Part shown: positions 1-11,593 of the stretch, piece by piece
Layout: every line of letters starts with the position of its first letter
How positions within the stretch are numbered: position 1 is the stretch's first letter
NCBI GenBank assembly: GCA_019843655.1
Contig: JACDQD010000007.1
Location: 9,235,600-9,299,599 of the forward strand
Direction of reading: 5' to 3'
Source: Lethocerus indicus
Taxonomy: Eukaryota; Arthropoda; Insecta; Hemiptera; Belostomatidae
Length of the DNA: 64,000 nucleotides
Notes under the pieces: generated by a model
Seen by the model: the letters and a program-made list of their open reading frames with translations, nothing else
What the model was told of the DNA's origin: nothing
Databases searched by the model: none
Position numbers and translations under genes: made by a program

Positions 1-3000
1 AGAGAAGTTAGAGTAAAGAGTTAATTTATTCTTTTTGTCAAAGAGCTCTTAATTTTCTTAATCATTCTTAATGTTCTGTAGCCTTTTATAAAATGGAAAA
101 GCCTTACAACTTTACAGAGAAACATACGCTAGAATTAATAAATAATCTGAGCAATTATTTATAATACTTCTTCATATTATTCTAACATATTACACTTTTG
201 TACCCTATCCATTTTTATAAGGTGGAATATCTTCGACGTAGATATAAATTTAGAAGTATGGAAGAAGTTTAAATGATGCAGTTCACGTTTAATTTTTCCA
301 TGTTTATATGTACCACTTATTAGTGATTCTATCTCTGGTGAAATAAAGGACTGAAATTGACGAAGACGTCTTGGGAAACGCGGCGTTCCCACAGGAAATT
401 GGAGAAACACGTGAGCGGTTGGGGGACCCCGGTCGCGTGCTGAAAAAAACGCAGACAGAGAGAATAGAAAGGGGCCATCCGAACGGAAGATCACCGGCGC
501 GGAGACAGAAGGAGGCATTGAGTGGAGGCAGGTAGGCCGGCCGGTGCAGGTAGGCCGATTTACTTGGCAAGTTGAGAAGGGGAAGGAAAACTCCATGCTC
601 CCATGCTGCTGGAGCCTCCAGGACAGTGCTAGCCTCGCTACCGAGCCGCTAGCTAGCCTCACTCCGTCTGCCGGGTAGACGGCTTTAAAGAGTGTCGCGA
701 AATATCCGGGGGCTATTTATCCACAAATTTCAAATTGAAGCCAATATATAATTATAGCGTAAATATAAATCACGCATATTTCTAACGATGTGAAACGATA
801 TCATATTACATTGCAATGAAGTATTGCTTTACATACTAAAAGAAGAACTACTTCAAATATTTAGTTATTTTATATGAGGTTGATTAAAATTATTTTTCAG
901 GGATACTAAGAACTAGTGTTTAAAACCTGATTTTAAGGATAATTTCATCCATTAAATAATCGTTAAAATTAAGGATTTTCAGCGTATAATTTATTACAAG
1001 GAAGATCTTCGACCGACTGCTCGTGAAAGTGCTCTCTTGGTCTATTGTACCTTGATACATATATTATTTCGGAGACTCTATTAATGGCTGCACTTTTAGA
1101 GCGTGGGCGCTAATTGGAGCAAACACGTGTGAAATTTAACCGCCGTCTTTAACGAGGGAAATTACCTAATGAAAATCCATTCAGTCCGCGATGATGCGCT
1201 CTATTTTCATCAAAAATCTTTCTAGGAATATTTTTGAATTCCGAAGCCCAATTAAAATTCTTCGGCCGATATCTTCGGTATTTTCACTTCGCTTATCGGA
1301 TACAGTCGTCTGTTAACGATCCCCCGGAGTTATCAAGATGAACCAAGATTAGGCGTGTTTTCAAATATTCTGTTTTCAGGGAGTTCGTACTGGCGCCATA
1401 AGACAGTCATTATACGGAGTCGGCTAATGACTCGAACGTTGACACGCCCCGGAAAACACTAAACAAACTTGGATATCAGACAACTTAACGAAATTGCGAG
1501 TCCATTTCATTACTCTCTTGACTGTCAGTTTCAAATTGTTCAAACACAATAAAAAGCGAATATTCGCTTTCAATCAGCGGTAACGAATGTAGTATTTTCT
1601 GCCTCCTTTTGCTTGTTTCATACTGTGCTTTCAAAATAATATAATAACGAATAAATAACAAAATAAACAAAAGCAAAATAATGAAATAAATAACGAATGG
1701 GGATTTCGTTTCTATAAGTATTGAGAAGAGATATACAATGCGCGGGATGATCTTATAAAATCAAACCCGATAGATGTGTACCGCGGGCCTGGGAACCGGT
1801 CATGTCGACGGTTTTAAAAAGCATAGTCGAAGCCGGGGGAAGATTTCACCTGTGCGCTGAGGGGAGTCGGCCGCCTCCTCATTATCCTCCGAATTATTCA
1901 AGTCACACGGATAATGGAATCGTTATGTAACTTGTTATTGAAGCCGAGAGGCGGGTCGTCGACCGCCCCCTGCTCCTCCAGCCTCCCTCATCACGAGACA
2001 AAAAAGAAAGGGCCACCACAAAAAAGGACCAGACGAAAATTGGGCACCTATTTAAAACGGGGAGGAGCGGAGGACGAGGAGACAGATGGAGCCTCCAGCC
2101 GAGCACCAGGACACGCCACCAAGGGCCTACAAGCCGAGTCGTGAAAAAAATTTATTACGAACCGATCCGTTCGTTTCCAGTTTTATGAAGTGAAACCACC
2201 CCCCTGAAACACTTTTAGACACGTAGTTTCCGCCATTAGTAAAATATCTCCGATAAGATAACCAATTATAATTAAATATATCTGAAAAATGGTGAAATTG
2301 TTCCCAGGTATTTTGTTTGATTAATTTCTGAAACAGTCGGAATGGGTTAGAAGTGCATCCAAAGAGTTGACATTGAGTGCGTGGGACATGCTCCAGGATT
2401 CGAGGAGTCTGCGAGGAATAATATGCACGAGGAACAATACTGCATAGATTCTTAATTTAAGTGTTGAAAGAATGTCGGCTTTCAGGAAACAGATAACACC
2501 AAAGCCGTGGAAACAACAAGAATTTCTGGTGAAAATAAATTAGTCCTTTCTTCTGCCGGTGGACTTTTTTAGTCGGGACACAATGGACATGATGTATAAC
2601 ACTGGGTTCACGGCTAATATACATATTAGCAGTTGTATAACGCAGCCGCCGCGATAAACGACTCTCGTTTTATCCTACTCGGTACAAGTACAACTTTGGC
2701 CCGAGGTAGCGGGCAGAATCGTTAGCGAGAAGAAAAGAATAACGTTCGTCAAATTAACGAGTCAATTAACATGGGGAGACCTCAATGATTCGGGTATTGA
2801 AGAACAATCGGTTTGAGGGAGGAGGACAGTCAATTGAGACGCTATAAATACATTCGCCGATATGGACAATGCATAACTTCCATTGAGGTCTTCTTCCTTT
2901 TTGTGCCTGTCACCACAATCAAGTGATCGCTCAGCCGGACACCCCACTCTTTTCGATTTAACCTACATAAATGCAGACAGATAGACCCACTAGATTTATA

Positions 3001-4560
3001 TCCTATTAAGCCGGTTCTGTGATACAAATGAAAATATGTAATACGACGTTTCCCGCATATCGTACCTAACATATAAGAAACAACTTTTGTTTCATTTTGG
3101 GAGGAATATTTAGTTGAATAAAACTGAGAAGTATGTAGTTAATTATTATTTTTTATAATAAATATAAAGGATAGGATATAAATCAACGTTTTTGGAGTAA
3201 GTTGTAACGTGATAAAATTAAACATTTAAACTAATTTATAGCAGAATGATAATTTTACTGGAGAAGTGACGGTTTATAGTTTCTGTGTGTTAATATAAAC
3301 GACCTCGTGACATTTACATTCGAAGGGAAACACAATAGTCGTTAATTCGGCACATAACTCTCACCAGACTTCAAATATTGCATCGGACAGATAATATTAA
3401 CAACTATTAACAAACTAAAACAAGGTAACAAATTATTTGATATATTGAAACCTACACAGATGAAATTTCCCAATTCCAGAAGTTATTTCTTAACGTTAAT
3501 TATATACTCATTGTTGTTGTTATTGGCCGATTTACGGTCTTACTCTTTTATATGAAACTGCTGAGTGATGTGACATTTCATTTCTTTTTATTGAAAAACA
3601 GGAAAAAATAGCAGCTTTTAATTATAATGAAGTCCCCTGCCTATAATGTATTTAGGAGGGGGTTTTTTTTAATAGCTCTGAGTCCAACACATTGAATGCA
3701 TATGTTCCCACCCATGCATGGGCCATTCAGTTTCCGGAGCTGAATGACAAGAATGTTAAAAACGGTTGAAGAACTAGAATGTTCTACTACACACTTATAA
3801 CTAATATATAAATGTGTTTACTACAACAGAACATTGGAGTATTACCGACGATTCAATAAATAAAAGAAAGAAAAGGATGATACAGTAATAGCATCTGTGA
3901 GGATAAGGAAAATATTTATAATGTTATCATCAGATATTATAGGCGCAGTGAAGTAATTATAAATTGCACTGCACAGTATACAATTTACGACAAGAAGGTC
4001 AAGCAGATATCCACGTGTTTGACAATAATGCTGTAGCGCCTGACTATATTGCAGCGATTATTATAACAGATATAACATTATGATAATGTTACACGTGTGC
4101 CCAAATTTAGCCTGGAGTTTGAAATAAAACCACCTATCACGCGATGTTAGGGTTTTCGCCATTACTGTTGACAGAATCCAGCATTGGATTCCCTGTTTAT
4201 GTTCTGTCCTACGACTAACATTCCCATCCGTCGTGCTTACCGTCAAGGTCTAAAATTCGGTTCAAACGCGGGCTTGGTGGTGGAGTAAATAAACATCAAA
4301 TAGTTCGTAGGGCGGATTTAGGTCCCCGTAGAGCAAACTCTAGTCAGACTTGGACTGTTAAAGTCATTCGGGAGGCCACACTAGTATCGCACTCTTTGTG
4401 CGCTTAAAATAAGTTATACCTAACGGGAGAGAATCTACGCTACTAAATATGCTTACGTTTAAGAAAACCGACACATTTCTGTCTTCCAGATAAGGAGATA
4501 GGGTAGGAAGCAAATTGCGTTTAAATACGGAACATGCAAAAACATAATGGTGCTTCTTAC
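1..4560. other. Non-coding DNA 3' of the main exon
   Basis: This is probably intron of the minus-strand gene, since the exon at 4561 ends in a donor. No later exon was identified. It holds two GC-rich CpG blocks (about 360-690, with the CAGGTAG pair, and about 1860-2150) and otherwise AT-rich unique sequence. The open frames here, up to 161 codons at 177-662, start at non-ATG codons and lack protein-like composition. Confidence 0.6.
528..557 (+). promoter_or_regulatory. Two CAGGTAG motifs in a 12-base direct repeat
   Basis: GCAGGTAGGCCG occurs twice, at 528-539 and 546-557, exactly 18 bases apart. Each copy holds CAGGTAG, the canonical binding site of the insect pioneer factor Zelda, which also contains a Snail-type CAGGT E-box. 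They sit in a GC-rich block (about 360-690) with CpG. The motif match is seen in the sequence; an early embryonic enhancer function is inference. Confidence 0.3.
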
Positions 4561-5508
4561 CTTCTTCTAGATGGCAGAATCTGGAAGGGTAGCGGTATCG
4601 GTGGGGGCGGGGGTGGGGGCGGGGCGGTTGAGAGTAGGGTGGCGGAGGCGGGAGATGGTGAGAGTCGACGAGGTCCGGGAGCGGCCTGTGCGGCCTGTGG
4701 GGGCGCTGCTGCCTCCTGGGCCCCGCCGCCGCCCCAGATCCCCGACCGGCCGACGACTCCTCGGTCTGGGCCTCGGTCGACGTGAATGTCCTCTCGTTGA
4801 CGCGCACTACGCTCACATTGTTGTGCTGAACACCACACACACTGGGCGCACTACTCGTCTGACCCGGCACTGTAGCTTGAGCACTGTCAGTTTCGTGACG
4901 CGGGGCGGTGGTGGTCGCCATCGCTGACTGTCCGCGGTGCGGGGCCGCCGCATGACGCGGCCTACGCCTCCATGGGGGCCACTGTACACTCTCGGAGAGG
5001 TTCGGCTGGCTGGCTCTGGGCACTGTGTCCAGGCTGGTGCAGCTGGTGCAGAGCTGTGACTGGCGGGCCGAGGTGCCCCACTGCTGGCTGCCGCCCTGGT
5101 GGTGGGGCGCCGCGCCCCCCTCCTCCTGCTGAAGGTCGTACGGCTGCCACAATAGTGACGAGAGCGCCTCCTCCAGGTCCTTCACTATCGGTGCCGGTGC
5201 CGTAAGCCTCCTGCTCCTCCTCTCGCTACTGCACCCGCCCACCCCGAGCCGCCCCGCCACCGCCCCCAACACCGCACCCTCCACATCCTCCGCACCGGCC
5301 GCCGTCCTTCCGCCCCACGATTTCGGTCTTCCGCATACTTCCTCCGCTCCCTTCTCCTCACTCCTTCTTCCGTACCGGACTTCAGCAATCCTATTACTTC
5401 TTCTTCGATTTCTTCCTGGAGCGGTTTGTACTCCTTCAGGTTCCTCTCGAGTTGCCTCACTCCGTCCATGAAGTGGGCTTCTAAGGAGTCGTGGTCTGTC
5501 ATGTTGGC
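4561..5508 (-). CDS. Large coding exon of an unrecognised minus-strand gene
   Basis: The exon is bounded by an acceptor (TATTCCAG, exon starts at 5508) and a donor (GTAAGA at 4560-4555), so the gene continues leftwards. An ATG at 5502 sits in a good context (GCCAACATGA) and opens an acidic, helix-prone stretch of about 43 residues beginning MTDHDSLEAHF, ending about 5374. That frame stops at 5185. A second frame, open across the whole exon, gives the rest: IVKDLEEALSSLLWQPYD (5188-5135), a Cys/Ser/Thr stretch, VSVVRVNERTFTSTEAQTEE (about 4816-4757) and a proline-rich tail with a PPPPPY run (4649-4634), a possible WW-domain ligand. The two frames differ by one base, so an indel, an assembly error or an unusual short intron lies between about 5374 and 5190. 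GC-rich third positions support coding in both parts. No enzyme or DNA-binding domain was recognised; a scaffold or adaptor role is only a guess from composition. Donor phase is 1 in the second frame. Confidence 0.7.
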
Positions 5509-8500
5509 CTGGAATACATATTTTGTAATGATAAGAATACTATTGTTTTTATTTCTGGAAGATATAGGAATATAGCTTAATATAGTATGCATAAATTAAT
5601 CCGAGCGCATAATGTTCCGAAAATTTAGTTTTATAGTTCGTACGATAAAAGTATTATATTATTTTTATATAAAGTTTGAAATTTTCGATACAAAATAAAA
5701 ATATATAGTTTTAATATTATGTGTCGCATTATCCTATTAGTAACGTACAATTATGTAATTACAGTTTGTACATGCTTTGTGAAGTACTTTTTCTAATGTT
5801 ATCTAAAGTTATTATTAATCGATTAAACGACGAAATCTACAGTATCAACACCGAATGAAGTCGAATAAATGTCTTGAGTAAAATTTATGATGGTCCAATC
5901 TAGTTCCAACTCGTTACCGCCCGAATGTCGGCCGCCCTTATCGGTTTCATCTTATTTAAACTGATAATGACAAAGGGTAAGACGGAAAGCCCAGAATGGA
6001 AGAAGTATTGCGGATAGATTAACTGGTAATGTCTTACTAAAACTACATATAATGTCTACTTTTCAATAAAATTATGTTGCCGAAAATAGCGCACAGAAAG
6101 CCCGGCTTGGAATTAAGCCCGCTACTTTATGAACAAGTTTGCGTTCACAAATAAATTTATTTGCTTTTTATAATTCACAGTCATGACTCTATCAACCTGA
6201 GAAATGGGCGGAGATGAGTCGAGGGGGCCTATATCATTCTCTCAACGCCGGTGTCGCCACTCAACGTTTTGTAAATTTGATGCATAGCCCTTAGAGTAAA
6301 CTCGAGTGATGTAGCATCCCTTGTCTTCCGAGCAGTGCATACATCGTATTTCTACCGACGAGCGGAGCGGGTCCGTACCCACATAAATATCAGCCGACAA
6401 TGCTCCTAGGTGTTCCTCCGCATTGTGCTGAGGGGAGACCGATATTATTATAAAAGTGTCGTGTTACCGCTATTCAGCCGCCGACGACGGAACATAAAGT
6501 GTTACGTCGAGCGCTCGGCACCGGAAACGGGTCCGTATTTTGTTTTTTTTTTTTAGGCGGGTTTTTCCTTATCTCTCTTCAGTGCTTGTCCCAGACAGCC
6601 ATTATGGATTTGACACGCGGGCGTCGCCTCTCGGGGGGTCCCCGCCCAGATCCGTCCCCACCCCCATAAAAAATGATTATACCCTTAAATTTAAACCGAA
6701 CAAAATATAAAATGTCTTAATAATATTGGACGGCTGTTAAATTTTTATTTCCTGTAATTGAAATATACATCAGAGGTATTCAAACAATAAGCCGGTATAA
6801 ATTCTATTAAGAGGTAAGGGAATTATTTCAGTTTCTCTATGTAATGATTAATTACTGTCTTACTGTCTGAGAATACGTGACCAGTGAAATCATGTCAGGT
6901 CATTGGAGTTTAAATAGAGTTATATACGTTATAATACTATAATGAATACATTAAAAGAAAATATAGCCTTATAAAAAAATAAGAAAATATTGATACGCAA
7001 AATACGAGCAATTCCATTTGGGCAATTTTCGGGATACGATTAGCCGGTATACAGACAGATATTTTTCGTTCATTGAGAAATTAACAAGTTAATGCTGTTG
7101 ATGTTGACGGTGGAAATTGGTGTTCCATTTTAAAACACGCCAAGGAATTTGATGTGTAACTTAGACTTATGCGCAATACTGTCATCCCTTCAACGGTAGT
7201 GAAGTAATATCGATTCCGCCTCATTGCCTGACCGGCACCAGTTATTTCTTCACCTTTAGATTAGATTGGGGCGGGCGTTCTGGAAGTCCCGTATCCTTAG
7301 TCTGACATTCATCGGATCAATCGATCACTTAATTGAATTACGCAACTCGGTATTGTTAGTGGTTTGGTGTAATTAAATTTATGCGAATAATTGGCGTAAT
7401 TAAACAAAAACGAGAAAACAAATAACGCCGGTATGAATTTTCGCATTTGTATTATAAAGACGGGTATAGACGATTAGACAAATACTATTTCTACAGTCTG
7501 CTTGAACCGAAGTATAACATTTATCCGGCAAAATATCATACCATTCCTTTATAAATACTTATTTACTGTATGAAGTACAGAACGGCAAAATTATTATCAT
7601 TCATTTAAATTATACAACAGCTAATTATGCATAGTGACGTCCAAATATTCAGTCAAAACGAGTCTGCGCTGTCGAACAATATTTTAACTGCCTAATCAGT
7701 CTAAAGATGAACTAAATCAAACTCTGAACAGAAGTAGAGTAGGACGATATTCTACTCTTGATGATTCGTTCTTTAGCTCTGCCGGTTTCACTTTCGTATA
7801 ATTTAGCGTCACTCCCCGTCGCGTATTCAATAAGTGCAAGTTGTAAAGGATAATTTAAATTCATTTCAATATTTTGGCGAAGGAATTTCCGGTGTCCGGT
7901 TAATCCCGAAGCTACTCATTATTCCGACAGAATTGTATAACCGTTTCCTTAAAAATGTAATGTGATTATGTTCAATGCTCCGGGTATTTACGTATATTAT
8001 TCGCTGAGGGGAATATTTGTTATATCCTTTAAACATCCCTAAATAACAATTTTTTAAATAACAAAGATGCTTTCGGTTTTAGAATTTTTAATAAAAGATA
8101 AAATGTACGCTGAAGAGTTAAACGTAGTTCTAGAACTGTAGAAGTTATTTACAGCCGAAGAGTTGGAACTTGGCTATAACAAATGTGAGGAAAATACTGT
8201 CCGCGTTTATTTGGCGGCATTGTCTCGAGCACAATAGGGGCCATAATGAGGCATTTAGGAGATCATATTTATTAAACGGGATTATCAACAAACTCCTGAT
8301 ACTTCAACACGAGACGCGACGCCGCGGGTTCCCCGGGTTACACAATCTTTGGTGTACACAAACATTACACATATTGCATTGTCTTCTGTTAACTCCTTCG
8401 TTTGTACATTACTTTCAAGGAAAATGCTCTATTTTGCAATTGTCCCCGAATAATGACCTATCGTGTTTTGCGTAAACCCAACGTGTTTAAACTTAATGTA

Positions 8501-9476
8501 ATCACGGATACACCACTTTTCCTTTTCTTATGAAGAAAATTTAAAATTAGTTGTAATAATAATAATTTTCGGTCTTTGAAGTGTCGAAGAAGTTATTACC
8601 TCTGTTGTCTCCGAGGTTATCACCGAAATGGGATACGGAAAAAAGGAAAATAATTTATGATAATTTACAGGTAAATTTATCGGCAAGAAATAAAAAAGGG
8701 AAATATATTGACAATATAGAACAAAATATAAATAATAGTGTATTCAATTATTTGTTATAATATGCTGTCTATCCATAATTGGATAGCCTGACCAACTGTG
8801 AACGGAAAACGGAAAATCCGGAAAACATTTGGCTGTAGGTGTTAGGAACATTACTTGCTTTACGACTACCCTATGTTATCCGCGCGCATAGGAATTCGGT
8901 CTATTTACTGTCCGAATATCCAATTTAAATGCAAATTAACCGATTGACCATACAGCGGACAATTGTTTTATTGGCGAGTTTGTAGAATAGTAATTCATAG
9001 GTTATTATATTTAGGTTTTTTAAGCTTATAATTACATTTCACGTTTATTAGTCACACGCTTGTTTAGGAATCTGCTGCGAGTTTCAAACGATTTTAATCA
9101 TACGGACATGTCCTAATAAAAAAGTATGAACTTTATTCATTCACCAGTTTTTATCTAGATAAAGGGATCTTTACGAATTATTTCAGCATAATCAGGACGA
9201 CAATTGCAGTTTATTTGGATAGAGTATATTACGGTATTGACTGAATATCAACCGCCAGAAAAAACTCATCTAATCATTGGAAGGTAACCGTACGTCAACG
9301 ACAATATTAGAAATGCTAACTGTAACCTGACTGCCTTATTCAGCGAAACCCCGTGGGGGTTTTATGGGACCAGAAGTATAGATGATAACATTTTGCAGTT
9401 GATAGCTGAAATCCGTGCTACGATCTGCAAAACGAGGCTACTCCGAACGCCCGGGATTGATAAATTCGACCGGCAG

Positions 9477-9703
9477 TTGTAACAGTTCGGCTTCAACCCT
9501 CGATACGTAGCCTGTAGTTTATGCGCCGCCTATTAGCCGGGGGGTGTTTCTGACAAAGGGGCGGTCTCGGAGGGCGGAGCCGTTTTTAAACGGAGGAGGG
9601 GGCTCCCCCGAGCCGAGAAAAAAGTCGAAAAGTAATTAAAAGGAGCGGCCCGATCTATTTAGAGGGCGGATTTGAGAGAGCGATTTGTAACAGTCGGCCT
9701 CAA
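9477..9703 (+). repeat. Duplicated 20-base motif in a GC-rich block
   Basis: TTGTAACAGTTCGGCTTCAA (9477-9496) recurs as TTGTAACAGTCGGCCTCAA (9685-9703), differing by one substitution and one deletion. Between the copies is a GC-rich, CpG-containing stretch with a CCGTTT-TT-AAACGG hairpin (about 9588-9601) and a G5/C5 pair. No ORF covers it. The paired motif suggests two binding sites for one factor in an enhancer, or a small old duplication. Confidence 0.35.
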
Positions 9704-11571
9704 TTAGAGGGATGATCTACAGCCACACTACACTCCACTAATTACGATCTTAATTTACCATAATATACCCTATTTATTAACGCCATCGCCTTAATGTGTT
9801 CTTATTAATATATATTAGTTTTTTTTACTGTTAAATTACATTGTTGTCATTATTTCCCAATTACATTATTATAATATTACAATGTTTTACTTTCATGTAA
9901 TACTAATAATACATAAGATACCTTTAATAAATACGCAATCGTCATTTTAAAACCGTCGGTGGGGTCGATGCTACACTATTCTTACAAAAAAAGAAAATAA
10001 TTCTTATTTTTCTCTGTTTATATATTTCTTTAAAACATTTAATGATTGTAATTTTGTGCGGACATATTTAACTTTGTGCTCCGCTGACATGGGGCATATT
10101 GCTAAGAAATTGATGCAGCTTATATTTTATTTAAATTGCAAAGTGCGCGTAATTGGTTACCCTTCGCGACTGTTTGACTTCTAAGATTGGAAATTACCCT
10201 AACCATGCCGTATTTATTGCCGTCCTTTATATAATGCACATCTGAATGGTTCCTATATTGGCATACAAGGTGAGTGGACTGCTGAGCGCGAGCGTCTCAT
10301 ATTTTCTAGCAAATTGTCTATCACGTCGTTACATCCCGATCCCCAGTCATCATATTCCTCAATATCAGAACGTATTCCAGAATATTCGAAACGTGAAACG
10401 AGTGCTTTTGCCTATTTCGTTTGCAACAATATGCAACGATTTTCAATATTTAGGGATTTGTTTTTATGAATAAAGGGATATAGGAAGGGTAATTAAGTTT
10501 TAATGTTTAAGTGTGGACGGCAGAGAGGCAGAGAGGGATAGAGGGACGGAGCGTGCAGGTGGGGAGCGTTGTCCCTCTCCCAATGTGCAGATAGCAGCAG
10601 CGGTCACTGTGTATGCAGACCCGCCTGATTTACATGTATAACGGGACCGTGCATAACCAGACAAGGCGCCTTATTAAACCCTGCCCACTCACACCAAAAC
10701 ACCCAAACACTGTACGGCAAACGGGTACAATTCAATCGTTAATGTCTTCAATCACGTACTAATTATCCGAAAAAATAATTTGAACTACAAATACGAAACA
10801 CGGCCACAATAAATCTAAAGTACAACTCAGTAGAGCTACAAGGATTTCAAACTAAAAAAACTCCTCATGTAAGTAAAAAGGAGGAGTGAGTAAAAAGGAC
10901 TAATTATCTCGTTTGTATTTTCCTTATTTATAACAGTTTAATGCCAATTTAGCTTGATATGATGAATAACATTATTGCCGCTTGCATTGCCATTGTAATT
11001 GGATTGATTTATGTCTTATTCGTTGAGAAGTGCTTCAGGTAACGGATTATTGTAACTGTCATTTACTTTTATAGCAAGAATAAATACAATGATGAGTTCA
11101 CGCAGTATGATTTTAATAGGATTACTCAAACTTTGGTCAGGAGGAATCAATTCCATAACTTCATGTATAATGTGTCAGTAGAACATAATATTGCTTATAA
11201 TATGACAGTATTATTATTGTTATATTATGTTTAGTCGTAATCAATTTAAAGTTGCACTATTGATTGGAGATATTCTGTAACCCGGGAACCAACATGGGAC
11301 CGGCACTTCCATCTATTTGCATTCCATATTTACAAATTGGTTCAGAATTGCTCGTAAAGGCCAAATAGTCGGGCGAATCAGGTTGTTAGCGATGATATGA
11401 CAGCTGACAACATTAGAGCAATGCAATTATCAATGTAGCAAGTAGGGATGTGTCAGTGTCCTGCGATATGCTCATGTTTGATACTTGTCCATTTTAGGGT
11501 AATTATCGCGTCAATGGTAAATACTCATTTAAACAACGCAATATAGGGACTTGATGATCCAGATCAATTTC

Positions 11572-11593
11572 TACGTTTACAGAAGTAAACGTA
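11572..11593. other. Perfect 9-bp inverted repeat with forkhead cores
   Basis: TACGTTTAC, a four-base AGAA loop and GTAAACGTA. Each arm contains GTAAAC, the core of forkhead sites, so this can be read either as a paired forkhead site or as a short hairpin. It lies in AT-rich intronic DNA of the minus-strand gene. Confidence 0.4.

Noticed and set aside
177..662. 161-codon minus-strand open frame
   Set aside because: Starts at GTG, overlaps an equally open frame, and has Phe/Ser/Pro-rich composition set by a GC-rich block; no splice sites or domain.
4246..4290. Possible 33-nt microexon ending at GTAAGC
   Set aside because: Acceptor is AAG rather than CAG/TAG, the exon is tiny, and a stop lies immediately upstream.
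10246..10275. Short first exon MVPILAYK ending at AAG/GTGAGT
   Set aside because: The only TATA-like sequence is too close to the ATG and there is no GC-rich leader; likely chance.
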